A DNA stretch of 64,000 bases from the IMG/VR virus record IMGVR_UViG_3300049729_000211, positions 62,001-126,000 of that record. One strand, given 5' to 3'. Shown here one piece after another: positions 35,993 to 43,534 of the stretch; within the stretch, counting starts at the first letter, position 1; each line of letters opens with the position of its first letter. The translations under genes and the position numbers were made by a program. A model generated the notes under the pieces. It was not told where the DNA came from and made no database searches. It saw only the letters and a program-made list of their open reading frames with translations. The stretch is from a virus.

Positions 35993-36763
35993 GAATTCAG
36001 ATCTCTTGAAGTGATAGAGATCGTCTGCACGACCGCACACTCCACAAGTGGGATCCTTGGGATCAGGTTCACCCTCCGAGAAATCTGGTTCCCACTGATG
36101 ATGAAAGGCCTCTGCTTCATCCCTGATCCAACCCAACACAGTTGAGACCGCTTGCTTGTGAGGAATGGTCCGCACGTCCTTGGTCTTGGACTGGCAGGGC
36201 TTGATCTTGCAACACTCACACTTGTCAGTTCCCGCCAGTTCGAACTTCTTCCTGGATGAGATGATAGCCTCGAACTTCGGCGCCAGAGTCTTGTAAGGAT
36301 CGAAGGGCTTGATATTCCCCTTGGCCGCCCTGCGGGACAGCGTCTGATCGATGCAACGCTGGAGAGGGGTGTCGAGAAAGCCAAAGATGAAGTGATGCTC
36401 ATTGAGTTCATCAGCCAAACTGTTGTAGCGACTGAACAGACCGGAGATCAGCAAACCTTCATACAGGACGTTGCCCAGAGGAGCCCACTCACGAATGAGA
36501 TCACAGATCTTATCCTGAGTGTTGATCCCGTCACATCCACCACACTCATTGACATAGGAGCCTAGAACATACAAATCTTTGGGTTGCATCTGTTTGTTAT
36601 TTGGATTCTTAGGAGGGATAACCACGTTCTTACACACGTATCCACGGATCTTGCCTTTTTCATCCAGAATGGGCTGACCATCGTATACACTCAGAATCGC
36701 TCTGACAATGGTACTTTTCCCTCCGCCATTCGTGGAGCGGATGTTCACAACTAGGTTCCCCAT
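35969..36763 (-). CDS. P-loop NTPase or kinase-like protein with zinc cluster
   Basis: 264 residues. The Walker A motif is STNGGGKST near the N-terminus. The centre has FIFGFLDTPLQRCIDQTLSRR, resembling the lid region of nucleoside or polynucleotide kinases. The C-terminus has CECCKIKPC and CGVCG zinc-type clusters. The substrate is unknown. The stop codon falls inside the terminator of the convergent decoration gene, and the 3' end of this gene is made from that terminator's stem and T run. Confidence 0.7.
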   Translation of the reverse strand: MGNLVVNIRSTNGGGKSTIVRAILSVYDGQPILDEKGKIRGYVCKNVVIPPKNPNNKQMQPKDLYVLGSYVNECGGCDGINTQDKICDLIREWAPLGNVLYEGLLISGLFSRYNSLADELNEHHFIFGFLDTPLQRCIDQTLSRRAAKGNIKPFDPYKTLAPKFEAIISSRKKFELAGTDKCECCKIKPCQSKTKDVRTIPHKQAVSTVLGWIRDEAEAFHHQWEPDFSEGEPDPKDPTCGVCGRADDLYHFKRSEFKKKNLSA

Positions 36764-36785
36764 TCGTTAATTCCCCTAACATTGA

Positions 36786-36803
36786 GACTTCCTGTTTCCA
36801 GGT
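36786..36803 (+). promoter_or_regulatory. 18-nt GACTTCC element before an endonuclease start
   Basis: GACTTCCTGTTTCCAGGT, then one base, then ATG at 36805. CCTG and CAGG inside it can pair around TTTC, covering the AGG that would act as ribosome-binding site. Confidence 0.4.
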
Positions 36804-36804
36804 T

Positions 36805-37680
36805 ATGAGAACTAATACTGAGAAAATCTGTTCATGTGGTAAGTCATTCAGAATGACATATAGGCTGGAGGGAATTCCCACCAATAAATGTCTTGCTTGT
36901 TCCTTCCCAGAAGAAATTGCTCGAAGAAAGGAGCGTTTCAAGGGATCCAGTAATCCTAGATTTGGAAAACCAGGCACTATGAAAGGAAGAAATCCGTATG
37001 ATCTGTGGGTTGAGAAGTACGGAACGGAAGAAGCCGATCGTCGTAAATCTGAACTCAACTCTAAACAGGGACGTCCTCATACAAAGGATTGGAAAGAAGA
37101 TCACAGTAGGAAAATGACTGAATCTAATTCCATGGCTGGCCGTTCTATATACTCAGTCTGGCTGGAGAACTATGGGAAGGAAGAAGCCGACTGTAGGATG
37201 ATAGCATCCAGAGCTAAATGGAGTCTAGCTTCTTCCGGATCCAACAACCCCATGTTTGGAAAACCCTCTCCTATCGGTTCCGGTTGTGGATGGAGCGGCT
37301 GGTATCGGGTTCACTACTTTCGAAGTCTCCTTGAACTCTCTTACATGCTCAAATTTGATGAGGAAGGTACTGTTTGGGAATCCGCTGAGAAGAAATACCA
37401 CAAAATTCCCTACCAGACTTCAACCGGATCTAAGAATTTCTTTCCTGATTTCTATCTTCCTCTCACAGAGGAATTTGTTGAAATCAAACCTCGAGCATTG
37501 ACGTACACAGAGGGTAATAAGGCCAAATTTGCTGCCGCCAAAAATCTCCTAGGAGATAAGTTCAAAGTGCTCACAGAAGACAACATTCACAAGATACAAG
37601 GAGATCAACTGAGTCACTTAGTTTCTTCTGGAACGGTCAAGCTACTTCCAAAATGGCAAAACCGACTTTCAATCTCGTAA
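36805..37680 (+). CDS. PD-(D/E)XK-type homing endonuclease with NUMOD motifs
   Basis: 291 residues. N-terminal zinc ribbon (CSCGKSF...CLAC), then NUMOD3-like repeats (SSNPRFGKPGTMKG, SNNPMFGKPSPIG) and basic KYG-EEAD repeats. The C-terminal nuclease core shows FRSLLEL, KNFFPDFYLP and EEFVEIKPRAL, that is E...PD...ExK. It differs from every other endonuclease in the window in nuclease family. Positioned between the P-loop gene and the endolysin. Confidence 0.82.
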   Translation: MRTNTEKICSCGKSFRMTYRLEGIPTNKCLACSFPEEIARRKERFKGSSNPRFGKPGTMKGRNPYDLWVEKYGTEEADRRKSELNSKQGRPHTKDWKEDHSRKMTESNSMAGRSIYSVWLENYGKEEADCRMIASRAKWSLASSGSNNPMFGKPSPIGSGCGWSGWYRVHYFRSLLELSYMLKFDEEGTVWESAEKKYHKIPYQTSTGSKNFFPDFYLPLTEEFVEIKPRALTYTEGNKAKFAAAKNLLGDKFKVLTEDNIHKIQGDQLSHLVSSGTVKLLPKWQNRLSIS

Positions 37681-37697
37681 CACAAGGAGAAAATTTC

Positions 37698-38252
37698 ATG
37701 GCGTCGTTTAGCATCGCATTCGCCTGGACAATGGTCTTTGAAGACCCCAAACTCCAATACGCACAAGTTGATGACGTGCCTAATCAGTATGACGGCAATG
37801 GAAAACGGATTGGTGCATTTGCCATTTCCGGAATCAACAGTGCTGCTTTCCCCACTCAGTTTGCCAAGATCGCCCTGGTTCCTCAGTCGCAGAGAGGTCC
37901 GGATGTTCAGGCTTTCTATCAAGGTAACTTCTGGGGCATCCACTATGGTCAGCTGGCTGATGACATTGCCAAGAGATTGTTCGATGCAGGAGTCAATGCT
38001 GGAGAAGTGACCGCTGTCGAAATCTTCCAGAAGGCCATCAACTCTCTCGGTGGAACACTCAAGGTGGACGGAGGCATGGGTCCCATGACCGTGGCCGCCG
38101 CCAATGCTCTTGACATCAGTCATCTGGTTTCAGCCTTTCAGAACTTCCGTCTGGCTCACTACCAAGACATCGTGGCCAAGAATCCCAACGATGCTAAATT
38201 CCTCGGCACTGCTGCCAAACCTGGTCCTTGGTGGAAGAGAGCGATGGCCTAA
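37698..38252 (+). CDS. Endolysin, GH108-type muramidase with peptidoglycan-binding domain
   Basis: Start at 37698, seven bases after AAGGAG; the frame extends upstream into the endonuclease gene. 184 residues. N-terminus FAWTMVFEDPKLQY places the catalytic Glu at residue 15, as in GH108 (TtsA-like) enzymes. C-terminal VEIFQKAINSLGG, VDGGMGPMTVAAANAL and NFRLAHYQDIVAKNP...GPWWKRA are the associated peptidoglycan-binding domain. It has no signal peptide, so it would need a holin. Confidence 0.8.
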   Translation: MASFSIAFAWTMVFEDPKLQYAQVDDVPNQYDGNGKRIGAFAISGINSAAFPTQFAKIALVPQSQRGPDVQAFYQGNFWGIHYGQLADDIAKRLFDAGVNAGEVTAVEIFQKAINSLGGTLKVDGGMGPMTVAAANALDISHLVSAFQNFRLAHYQDIVAKNPNDAKFLGTAAKPGPWWKRAMA

Positions 38253-38287
38253 TCATCCAGGGTGAACATAGGTTCGTCCTGTTCCAG

Positions 38288-38806
38288 TCAGGTATCAAGC
38301 AAGTCTCCCATGTCCTTCACTTTGGCCATTTCTATGTCGCGCCGCCGCTCGTTGGGAGACTTGCGGGTCTTGTTCAGAGGAAGTGATTGCAGGCGGGAGA
38401 CGGCCTCATTGAAATTCAAGCCATCTTCCAACTGCTCATCAGAGATGTCTCCCTTGCGATGAAGGAACTCGGCAACTGTGCCCAGCAGGATCCTAAGTTG
38501 ATCCACAGCAATCACTGCTGTAGGATTAGGACGAGCAGCCGCTTCGGCAATCTGGTGCTGGGCATACTCCTCGGGATAGTAGAAGAGCATCGCTTTGGTC
38601 AGGTAGGACTGAGACTTGAGCAGATCCTGGAAGCCGTTCTTGTCCTGATGACGATCAATGTACTTGCTGATCTGAGCATCCAGGTACGGAAGTCCGGCTG
38701 CGTAGTCCCAGTGCTGAATGATCCCTGAGCAATGAGGGCATTTGGACTTCTTGTTGTAATGACTTCCACCAACCTGCTTCACTGGATGGTCTTCGATATT
38801 TGGCAT
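38288..38806 (-). CDS. DUF3310 family protein
   Basis: Start at 38806, six bases after GGAGG. 172 residues. KQVGGSHYNKKSKCPHCSGIIQHWDYAAGLPYLDAQISKYIDRHQDKNGFQDLLKSQSYLTKAM fits the DUF3310 signature (GG-x-HY, a W/D pair, KYI-x-R, K-G-x-DL-x-K), with an inserted zinc-ribbon CPHC. DUF3310 is often annotated as nucleotide-kinase-like in phages. The C-terminal 80 residues are helical. Confidence 0.8.
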   Translation of the reverse strand: MPNIEDHPVKQVGGSHYNKKSKCPHCSGIIQHWDYAAGLPYLDAQISKYIDRHQDKNGFQDLLKSQSYLTKAMLFYYPEEYAQHQIAEAAARPNPTAVIAVDQLRILLGTVAEFLHRKGDISDEQLEDGLNFNEAVSRLQSLPLNKTRKSPNERRRDIEMAKVKDMGDLLDT

Positions 38807-38840
38807 GAGATCCTCCATTTGACTATTACTGTGGAAATCT

Positions 38841-38962
38841 CAGTTCTGCCAAATCCAAACCCGGTTCAATTCAGGAGAAGTGGCACGACTGCGGATGAAG
38901 GAAAGATTGTACTCTTCGTGAGGCAGAGCCATAATCTTCTTCTGTCCATGAATCTTCACGTT
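38841..38962 (-). pseudogene. Stranded C-terminal coding tail of the methyltransferase
   Basis: In the same frame as the upstream gene and directly after its TGA, codons continue as VKIHGQKKIMALPHEEY, then SFIRSRATSPELNRVWIWQN, ending at TGA 38841-38843. This ending is typical of small phage class I methyltransferases. Around 25-30 residues expected between the GGN motif and this tail look deleted. No start codon or ribosome-binding site for separate translation. Confidence 0.6.
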
Positions 38963-39436
38963 TCATACATTTCCACCTGACTCTGGAGGAGGAAGGTTCT
39001 GGTCGATCCACTCAGTGACCCATGAGGCAATCACAACTTCTGGTTGATAGAAGTCAACTGCTTCCACTGCGTCTAGGGTGTGAACCTCGCTGGGATACTT
39101 TATGACAGGCTGTCTCATGATTGCATAGTGCTGGCGGATCTCTGGCCATTCCTGCATCCTGTTGTCTGTTGCAGCTATACCCAAATAGTGAGCCAGGTCT
39201 CCAGAACCAGCACCAATCTCAATTGCTTTTCTTCCGTTGATACGCTCACGAAGCCATGCCACGAGTTCAGTAGTCGGCAGCCCATACCTGGCATTCTGAT
39301 TGCACCAGACTCGCAAGGCGTCATGTGAAATCTGATCGTAGGATTCAGCGGGAAGCAACTTGAGTCTGCCATTCGCTTCCAGAAGATCCGGAAGAGACAA
39401 TGAGTTCGAAAGGATGCTGATTTCCACTGAATTCAT
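38963..39436 (-). CDS. SAM-dependent methyltransferase-like protein, truncated by an in-frame TGA
   Basis: 157 residues. RKAIEIGAGSGDLAHYLGI is methyltransferase motif I; VVIASWVTEWID is a later strand. The protein stops at PPPESGGNV, in the middle of the fold. The remaining C-terminus is present downstream in the same frame (38841-38962). The gene therefore looks decayed by an internal deletion that produced the stop. Stop codons in neighbouring genes argue against recoding of TGA. Confidence 0.7.
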   Translation of the reverse strand: MNSVEISILSNSLSLPDLLEANGRLKLLPAESYDQISHDALRVWCNQNARYGLPTTELVAWLRERINGRKAIEIGAGSGDLAHYLGIAATDNRMQEWPEIRQHYAIMRQPVIKYPSEVHTLDAVEAVDFYQPEVVIASWVTEWIDQNLPPPESGGNV

Positions 39437-39693
39437 CTCTCTTCCATAAGTTTGTCGACCTCTTCGTCGTCAGCAATTTGCTTCTTCTGGATCTCGTCCT
39501 TGATCCTTGCATACTCGGTTTTCAGGGCCTCTCCCTGGCAATCCTTTGCATGGGTGATCTCAGACCCTCCCTTGCCGCCCACGTCGGAATGACCGCAGAA
39601 ATGGCAGCGGGTACGACCCCAATCAATGTCGTAGTAATACTGGTACTTCTCTACAAACTGCATTGCCTGTTCGGTGACACTCTCAACGCTCAT
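39433..39693 (-). CDS. Small zinc-ribbon protein
   Basis: 86 residues. CHFCGHSDV-x11-HAKDC is a likely zinc site; the C-terminus is acidic and helical. Starts with GTAGAG-N7-ATG of the bipartite element at 39701-39728 and overlaps the methyltransferase start by four bases. Function unknown. Confidence 0.65.
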   Translation of the reverse strand: MSVESVTEQAMQFVEKYQYYYDIDWGRTRCHFCGHSDVGGKGGSEITHAKDCQGEALKTEYARIKDEIQKKQIADDEEVDKLMEER

Positions 39694-39700
39694 AGTTTTC

Positions 39701-39728
39701 TCTACGGAATTTCATGCCAGAGCGGGTA
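39701..39728 (-). promoter_or_regulatory. TACCCGC-N16-GTAGA element
   Basis: Minus strand TACCCGC (39728-39722), 16 bases, GTAGA (39705-39701), then GAAAACT and ATG at 39693. It overlaps the last codons of the GIY-YIG gene, so the endonuclease inserted without destroying it. Confidence 0.6.
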
Positions 39729-40425
39729 CAAATTCGATATCCCATCTATCACATGATTCCTTTGAGAGAAATTGACCCATCGCTCGCCTAGTCATCATCT
39801 GATTGCGAATACTTTTGCGGATTTGTTCAGGAGAGTTTACCTGCCCTTTGTGTGATTCACTAAGTCTGTCAACTGTTTCCTGTGAGGCTTTCTGGCCTAT
39901 CCTCCGACTTCGAATATCAGCAATCTGCTGTTCTGACCAAGGGTTTTCTCTTCGTATCTTGGACAACAATTGCTTCTGTTCAGCACTCATAGGCCCTTTT
40001 GTCTTGCCTCTCTGTACATCACCAATTTTCTTTCTGGAGGCTGCTGTATGACAGTAGTTCCCCCTTCTTCTTCGAGTTTCAACTCTTTTTCGTATTTCTT
40101 CTTGAGACTGAACTCTTCCAGCACCACTGTACGCCTTAGCTAGACTGTTGTATCCATTGTGGAAAGCATCTAGCTTATCAATCCAGAATTGTTCTCGTTC
40201 TTCCAATTTTGCTCTGTTTGGGTTAGTAATTTCTTCAAGCACATTCCAATCCCAAACCTCTGAACCATACTTCTTCCAGGAACGAAGCAGCTTTGGGCCG
40301 GTGTGGCTCCCGTCTTTGAATCCTTGAATATGAATTTGCCATCTTCCATAAATATCCACAGAACTTCCAACGTAGGACTTCTTGGAATTCCGATTGTATA
40401 TTTGATATACACCAGCAGTCTTCAC
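39712..40425 (-). CDS. GIY-YIG homing endonuclease
   Basis: 237 residues, GTG start at 40425. GVYQIYNRNSKKSYVGSS, then R and E of EEREQFWIDKLDAFHNGYN form the catalytic domain. NUMOD-like basic repeats follow (SQEEIRKRV, SAEQKQLLS, SEQQIADIRS, SQETVDRLSESHKG). The ribosome-binding GGAGG is in a hairpin (40436-40451). Confidence 0.9.
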   Translation of the reverse strand: MKTAGVYQIYNRNSKKSYVGSSVDIYGRWQIHIQGFKDGSHTGPKLLRSWKKYGSEVWDWNVLEEITNPNRAKLEEREQFWIDKLDAFHNGYNSLAKAYSGAGRVQSQEEIRKRVETRRRRGNYCHTAASRKKIGDVQRGKTKGPMSAEQKQLLSKIRRENPWSEQQIADIRSRRIGQKASQETVDRLSESHKGQVNSPEQIRKSIRNQMMTRRAMGQFLSKESCDRWDIEFVPALA

Positions 40426-40435
40426 TCTTCGTCTA

Positions 40436-40451
40436 CCTCCAGAATCGGAAG
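40436..40451 (-). promoter_or_regulatory. Hairpin covering the ribosome-binding site of the endonuclease
   Basis: Minus strand CTTCC (40451-40447) can pair with GGAGG (40440-40436) around GATTCT, one G-U pair included. Weak alone, but the third case of the same arrangement. Confidence 0.35.
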
Positions 40452-40457
40452 CAGAAG

Positions 40458-42581
40458 TCAGGAAATTCCTAACATCGTCAAAAAGCGACTTGGCTCAACC
40501 GGGGTCTTAGTCCATCCTGTGCTAGTCTTCTTCAGAAGAAAAGTTGGTACACAGATAGTCACTTTGTTTCTGGCCCTAGTGAGTGCCACGTAAAATAGGC
40601 GCATTTCTTCCTCGATTTCTGTTTCATTTCCCATCGAATACATATGGGGCAATGAGCCTTCATAACAGTTCGTTAGAAAAATCGCATCCCATTCTAATCC
40701 CTTGGCCTTGTGAATGGTGGAGATGACCACACGACCATCCTTGTCTTCATCCTTGGCCTGTTCATCCATGGACAACTGAAAGACCACGTCTGCCAAGTTC
40801 ATGATGTTCGTTTCAAGGAGACCGACTACGAGGAGCGCGAGCCGCTCGAGGTTCTCGAGCTTGATGGTCAGCTTCTCAACATCCTTCCTGTACTTGTCTC
40901 TGAGATAGTTGCTGTATCCCGAGAGCTTGATTGCGAAGTCGAATGCGTTGACCGGGTCATCGTGTTTCTGCTGGATGTGCTTGACGATATCGACGAAGGC
41001 ACCGGCCTTGTCTTTGTTCACTGCCCAGCATCCCGACAGGAGATCCCCGGCGAACTGCTTGTTGGCAACGTCACGAATTTTCTCTAGGGCGACCGTACCA
41101 AGACCTCTCTTGGGAGCCGCTATCGCTCGATTCAAAGCCATGAAATCCTTGGGATTGACCGCCAGTCGGAGATAAGCAAGGACATCACGGACCTCCTCGG
41201 TCTGAAGAAGTCCTTGGCCGCCGCGCACCACATAGGGGATGCGCAACTTGACCAGTTCGGCCTCTAGGTCGCGAACCTGGCTCTTGCCCGATCTGACAAG
41301 GATTGCGTTCTCCTTGTAGGGAGTCGTCTGCCGATCACGATAGATCTGTGAAGCGATCCGATTGGCGATCTCCCGGGGAGTACCGTCGTCCTCTCCACCC
41401 TTCATCAAGCTGGTGGTGCCTGTGTGTCCCAGTTCTCCTCTGGCAGAGGCCATCTGTAGAGGGATAGTCATCACCATTTTCTTCTGCACAGCGTTCGCTA
41501 GACCAACGATCTCAGGCACGCTCCGGTAGTTCTGAGCGAGCCGGTAGAGTGTTGGGGTTACACCACGCCACTTCTCACTGTAAGCCTTGAGGATCTCTGG
41601 AGCAGCGCCGTTGAAGCCGTAGATACTTTGTGACAAATCTCCTACAACGAACAAGTTGAAATTGTCCACAGGAATGAGAGATTCCACAAACTGCCATTGA
41701 ACCGGACTAAGGTCCTGAACCTCGTCCACAAGGACATAGTTGAACATCTTGGCCCAAGCAGTTGCCCAGGATTTATCAGCCTGAACACGTCGCACCACTA
41801 GATGGAGCATGTCCGAAAAATCTAATGTAGACGTGGCTTGTTTTTCATCTTCGAACTTCTTCCACAGATAAACTACCTCAGAATCAAGAGCATGATATCC
41901 TGAATGACTATGCAGGGATTGCTGATGAATTTCAGCAGTATAATCAGTTGAAAACCCAACTCCTCTGGCACGATGATAGGCAATTCGTTCAAGCAAATTC
42001 CAGGGATTGAACTGATCACGATCACTTTCTTTAATTTCACGATCGATGATCTTTTTAAGCAGGATACCCTGATCATAGTCATCTAGTAGAGACACTCTCT
42101 CCTGCAGACCAAATCCTCTAGGATTTCTTCTAATTGCTGCCAGAGCCAACGAGTGAATTGTGGATACTCGAGGCACTCTATCTCTAGGGGTGTCAACAGT
42201 GACTCCTAGTCTATCAGCCATCTCGTTTGCAGCTTTATTGGTGAAAGTTAGAGCAGCTAATTTGCGAGGTTCTTGTCCGGCCTCTGCAATGAGCCATCTC
42301 ACTCTTTCAGTAAGAACTAGAGTTTTTCCACTACCTGCTCCAGCAATCAAGCACACCGGGGATCCTACAGGATGTCTAACCACAAGTTGTTGTTCTTCGT
42401 TCATGATAATCTCCAATACTAAACTTCCTGAACCAAGGATCACAGTTCCTTTGCAGCCATTCATGAAGCAGAATCCTCCAATCGAAGGAAATTTAGACTC
42501 TGCTCCACACTTGGGACATGTACCCGGTTTGGTGAGAAGGTTCGCAATCTGACTTTGTTGCAAAACCTTGAGGCGAGTCAT
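40458..42581 (-). CDS. UvrD/Rep/PcrA-type SF1A DNA helicase
   Basis: 707 residues, 3'-5' helicase of superfamily 1A. Motifs: I GAGSGKT (81-87), II LVDEVQDLS, III GDLSQSIYGFNGA, V STIHKAKGLEWDAIFL, VI YVALTRARNKV. A zinc ribbon (CPKC...C...C, 22-43) is added at the N-terminus. Met60 (at 42404) begins the usual UvrD N-terminus MNEEQQ and has its own GGAG site, so a shorter form or an older gene boundary is possible. Role in replication, repair or recombination. Confidence 0.95.
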   Translation of the reverse strand: MTRLKVLQQSQIANLLTKPGTCPKCGAESKFPSIGGFCFMNGCKGTVILGSGSLVLEIIMNEEQQLVVRHPVGSPVCLIAGAGSGKTLVLTERVRWLIAEAGQEPRKLAALTFTNKAANEMADRLGVTVDTPRDRVPRVSTIHSLALAAIRRNPRGFGLQERVSLLDDYDQGILLKKIIDREIKESDRDQFNPWNLLERIAYHRARGVGFSTDYTAEIHQQSLHSHSGYHALDSEVVYLWKKFEDEKQATSTLDFSDMLHLVVRRVQADKSWATAWAKMFNYVLVDEVQDLSPVQWQFVESLIPVDNFNLFVVGDLSQSIYGFNGAAPEILKAYSEKWRGVTPTLYRLAQNYRSVPEIVGLANAVQKKMVMTIPLQMASARGELGHTGTTSLMKGGEDDGTPREIANRIASQIYRDRQTTPYKENAILVRSGKSQVRDLEAELVKLRIPYVVRGGQGLLQTEEVRDVLAYLRLAVNPKDFMALNRAIAAPKRGLGTVALEKIRDVANKQFAGDLLSGCWAVNKDKAGAFVDIVKHIQQKHDDPVNAFDFAIKLSGYSNYLRDKYRKDVEKLTIKLENLERLALLVVGLLETNIMNLADVVFQLSMDEQAKDEDKDGRVVISTIHKAKGLEWDAIFLTNCYEGSLPHMYSMGNETEIEEEMRLFYVALTRARNKVTICVPTFLLKKTSTGWTKTPVEPSRFLTMLGIS

Positions 42582-42859
42582 TCCTTGTAACCAGAAAGTA
42601 TTTCGGCTGTGTCTCGGTCAATCAGCACATACCGACATGATCTTGAATCCCTCGGATCTGTGAAACAGGCAAATTCACTCGCATCGTAGCAGAAACCCGC
42701 TGCCTCAAATGCTCCATTGTTCACCACAGCGATGAGTGCTTTCCCTGCTGGGATATCCTCATAGGTTTTGGGTGCAGAGGCCAGGAGCACTCCGTTGTAC
42801 TTCTCGGCTATTTCCTGAGCCTTGCCATGGTTGTAGTCTGTCTGAATGTAGTAACCCAT
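42578..42859 (-). CDS. Small conserved-type phage protein
   Basis: 93 residues. MGYYIQTDYNHGKAQEIAEKYNGV, ending CRYVLIDRDTAEILSGYKE. Compact alpha/beta protein of a type common in phages of large genome size, with no known role. AAGGGGG upstream of ATG. Its stop overlaps the helicase start (ATGA). Confidence 0.7.
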   Translation of the reverse strand: MGYYIQTDYNHGKAQEIAEKYNGVLLASAPKTYEDIPAGKALIAVVNNGAFEAAGFCYDASEFACFTDPRDSRSCRYVLIDRDTAEILSGYKE

Positions 42860-42892
42860 GATTTTTGCCCCCTTTGAGGTATATACTGATGT

Positions 42893-43534
42893 TCAGTTCA
42901 CTGAACAAGTGAAACCTTTGGGAAGATCTTGCAAGTCATACCGCAGGAGTTTGCTACCGGCGATGCATCTCACGATTTCGTCAGGAGTCACAGGGCAGAC
43001 CGGAGGATAGGGACTTTCCTTGAGAGTCTGAACCACCTGTCCCGGGATACGACCCACAGAGTACTCAGGACGCATGATGAGCGGAGCATCCACGCAAACT
43101 TCGCGGCCTCTGATCATCTTTCCCTTCTCGTCGCGAACCTCAGGTGTGATTCCCCAGAGCAGATGACCCAGGGCATGGTGCATCATCATGCCGGCATAGG
43201 TTCCTGCCAGACTCTTGATCCTCTTGCATCCACGCTTGATCGCTTCGGCCTCGACAACCTTGTAGAGTTCCGTGGCATATCCTTTGCGACGGATGGCGAC
43301 CGGAGTGTAGGCTGTGTACCAGTTGGCATAGGGTTCCCAGATGTTCTTGCTCTTCTTGCCGAAATAGGTGACATTCAGCGTGAGCAGGGCACCAGCCGGG
43401 TCACGGAGGATATAGAGGGGTGCCCCTCTGAAGACTCCCATATCAACTTCTGACAGGACTGAGGATTTCTCTCCGATATCCTTGACGATCCTTCTGGCTT
43501 CTTTGGGCTCAGTTACGATTTCAATCGTGTTCAC
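42893..43534 (-). CDS. GNAT-like acyltransferase
   Basis: Start taken as GTG at 43534, which overlaps the stop of the amidotransferase (GTGA) and has GGAG six bases upstream. 213 residues. AYTPVAIRRKGYATELYKVVEAEAIKRGCKRIKS is the acetyl-CoA-binding motif A region (R-R-x-G-x-A). The C-terminal 80 residues are not typical. Coupled to the amidotransferase, so the two may work on one substrate, for example a modified base or side chain (inference). Confidence 0.7.
   Translation of the reverse strand: MNTIEIVTEPKEARRIVKDIGEKSSVLSEVDMGVFRGAPLYILRDPAGALLTLNVTYFGKKSKNIWEPYANWYTAYTPVAIRRKGYATELYKVVEAEAIKRGCKRIKSLAGTYAGMMMHHALGHLLWGITPEVRDEKGKMIRGREVCVDAPLIMRPEYSVGRIPGQVVQTLKESPYPPVCPVTPDEIVRCIAGSKLLRYDLQDLPKGFTCSVN

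Noticed and set aside
35617-36411. 264-codon minus-strand frame across the decoration gene and P-loop gene
   Set aside because: It overlaps two supported genes and the terminator; composition is random.
38963-39436. TGA recoded as tryptophan in the methyltransferase
   Set aside because: Many other genes here end normally at TGA, so recoding would break them; a deletion explains the data better.
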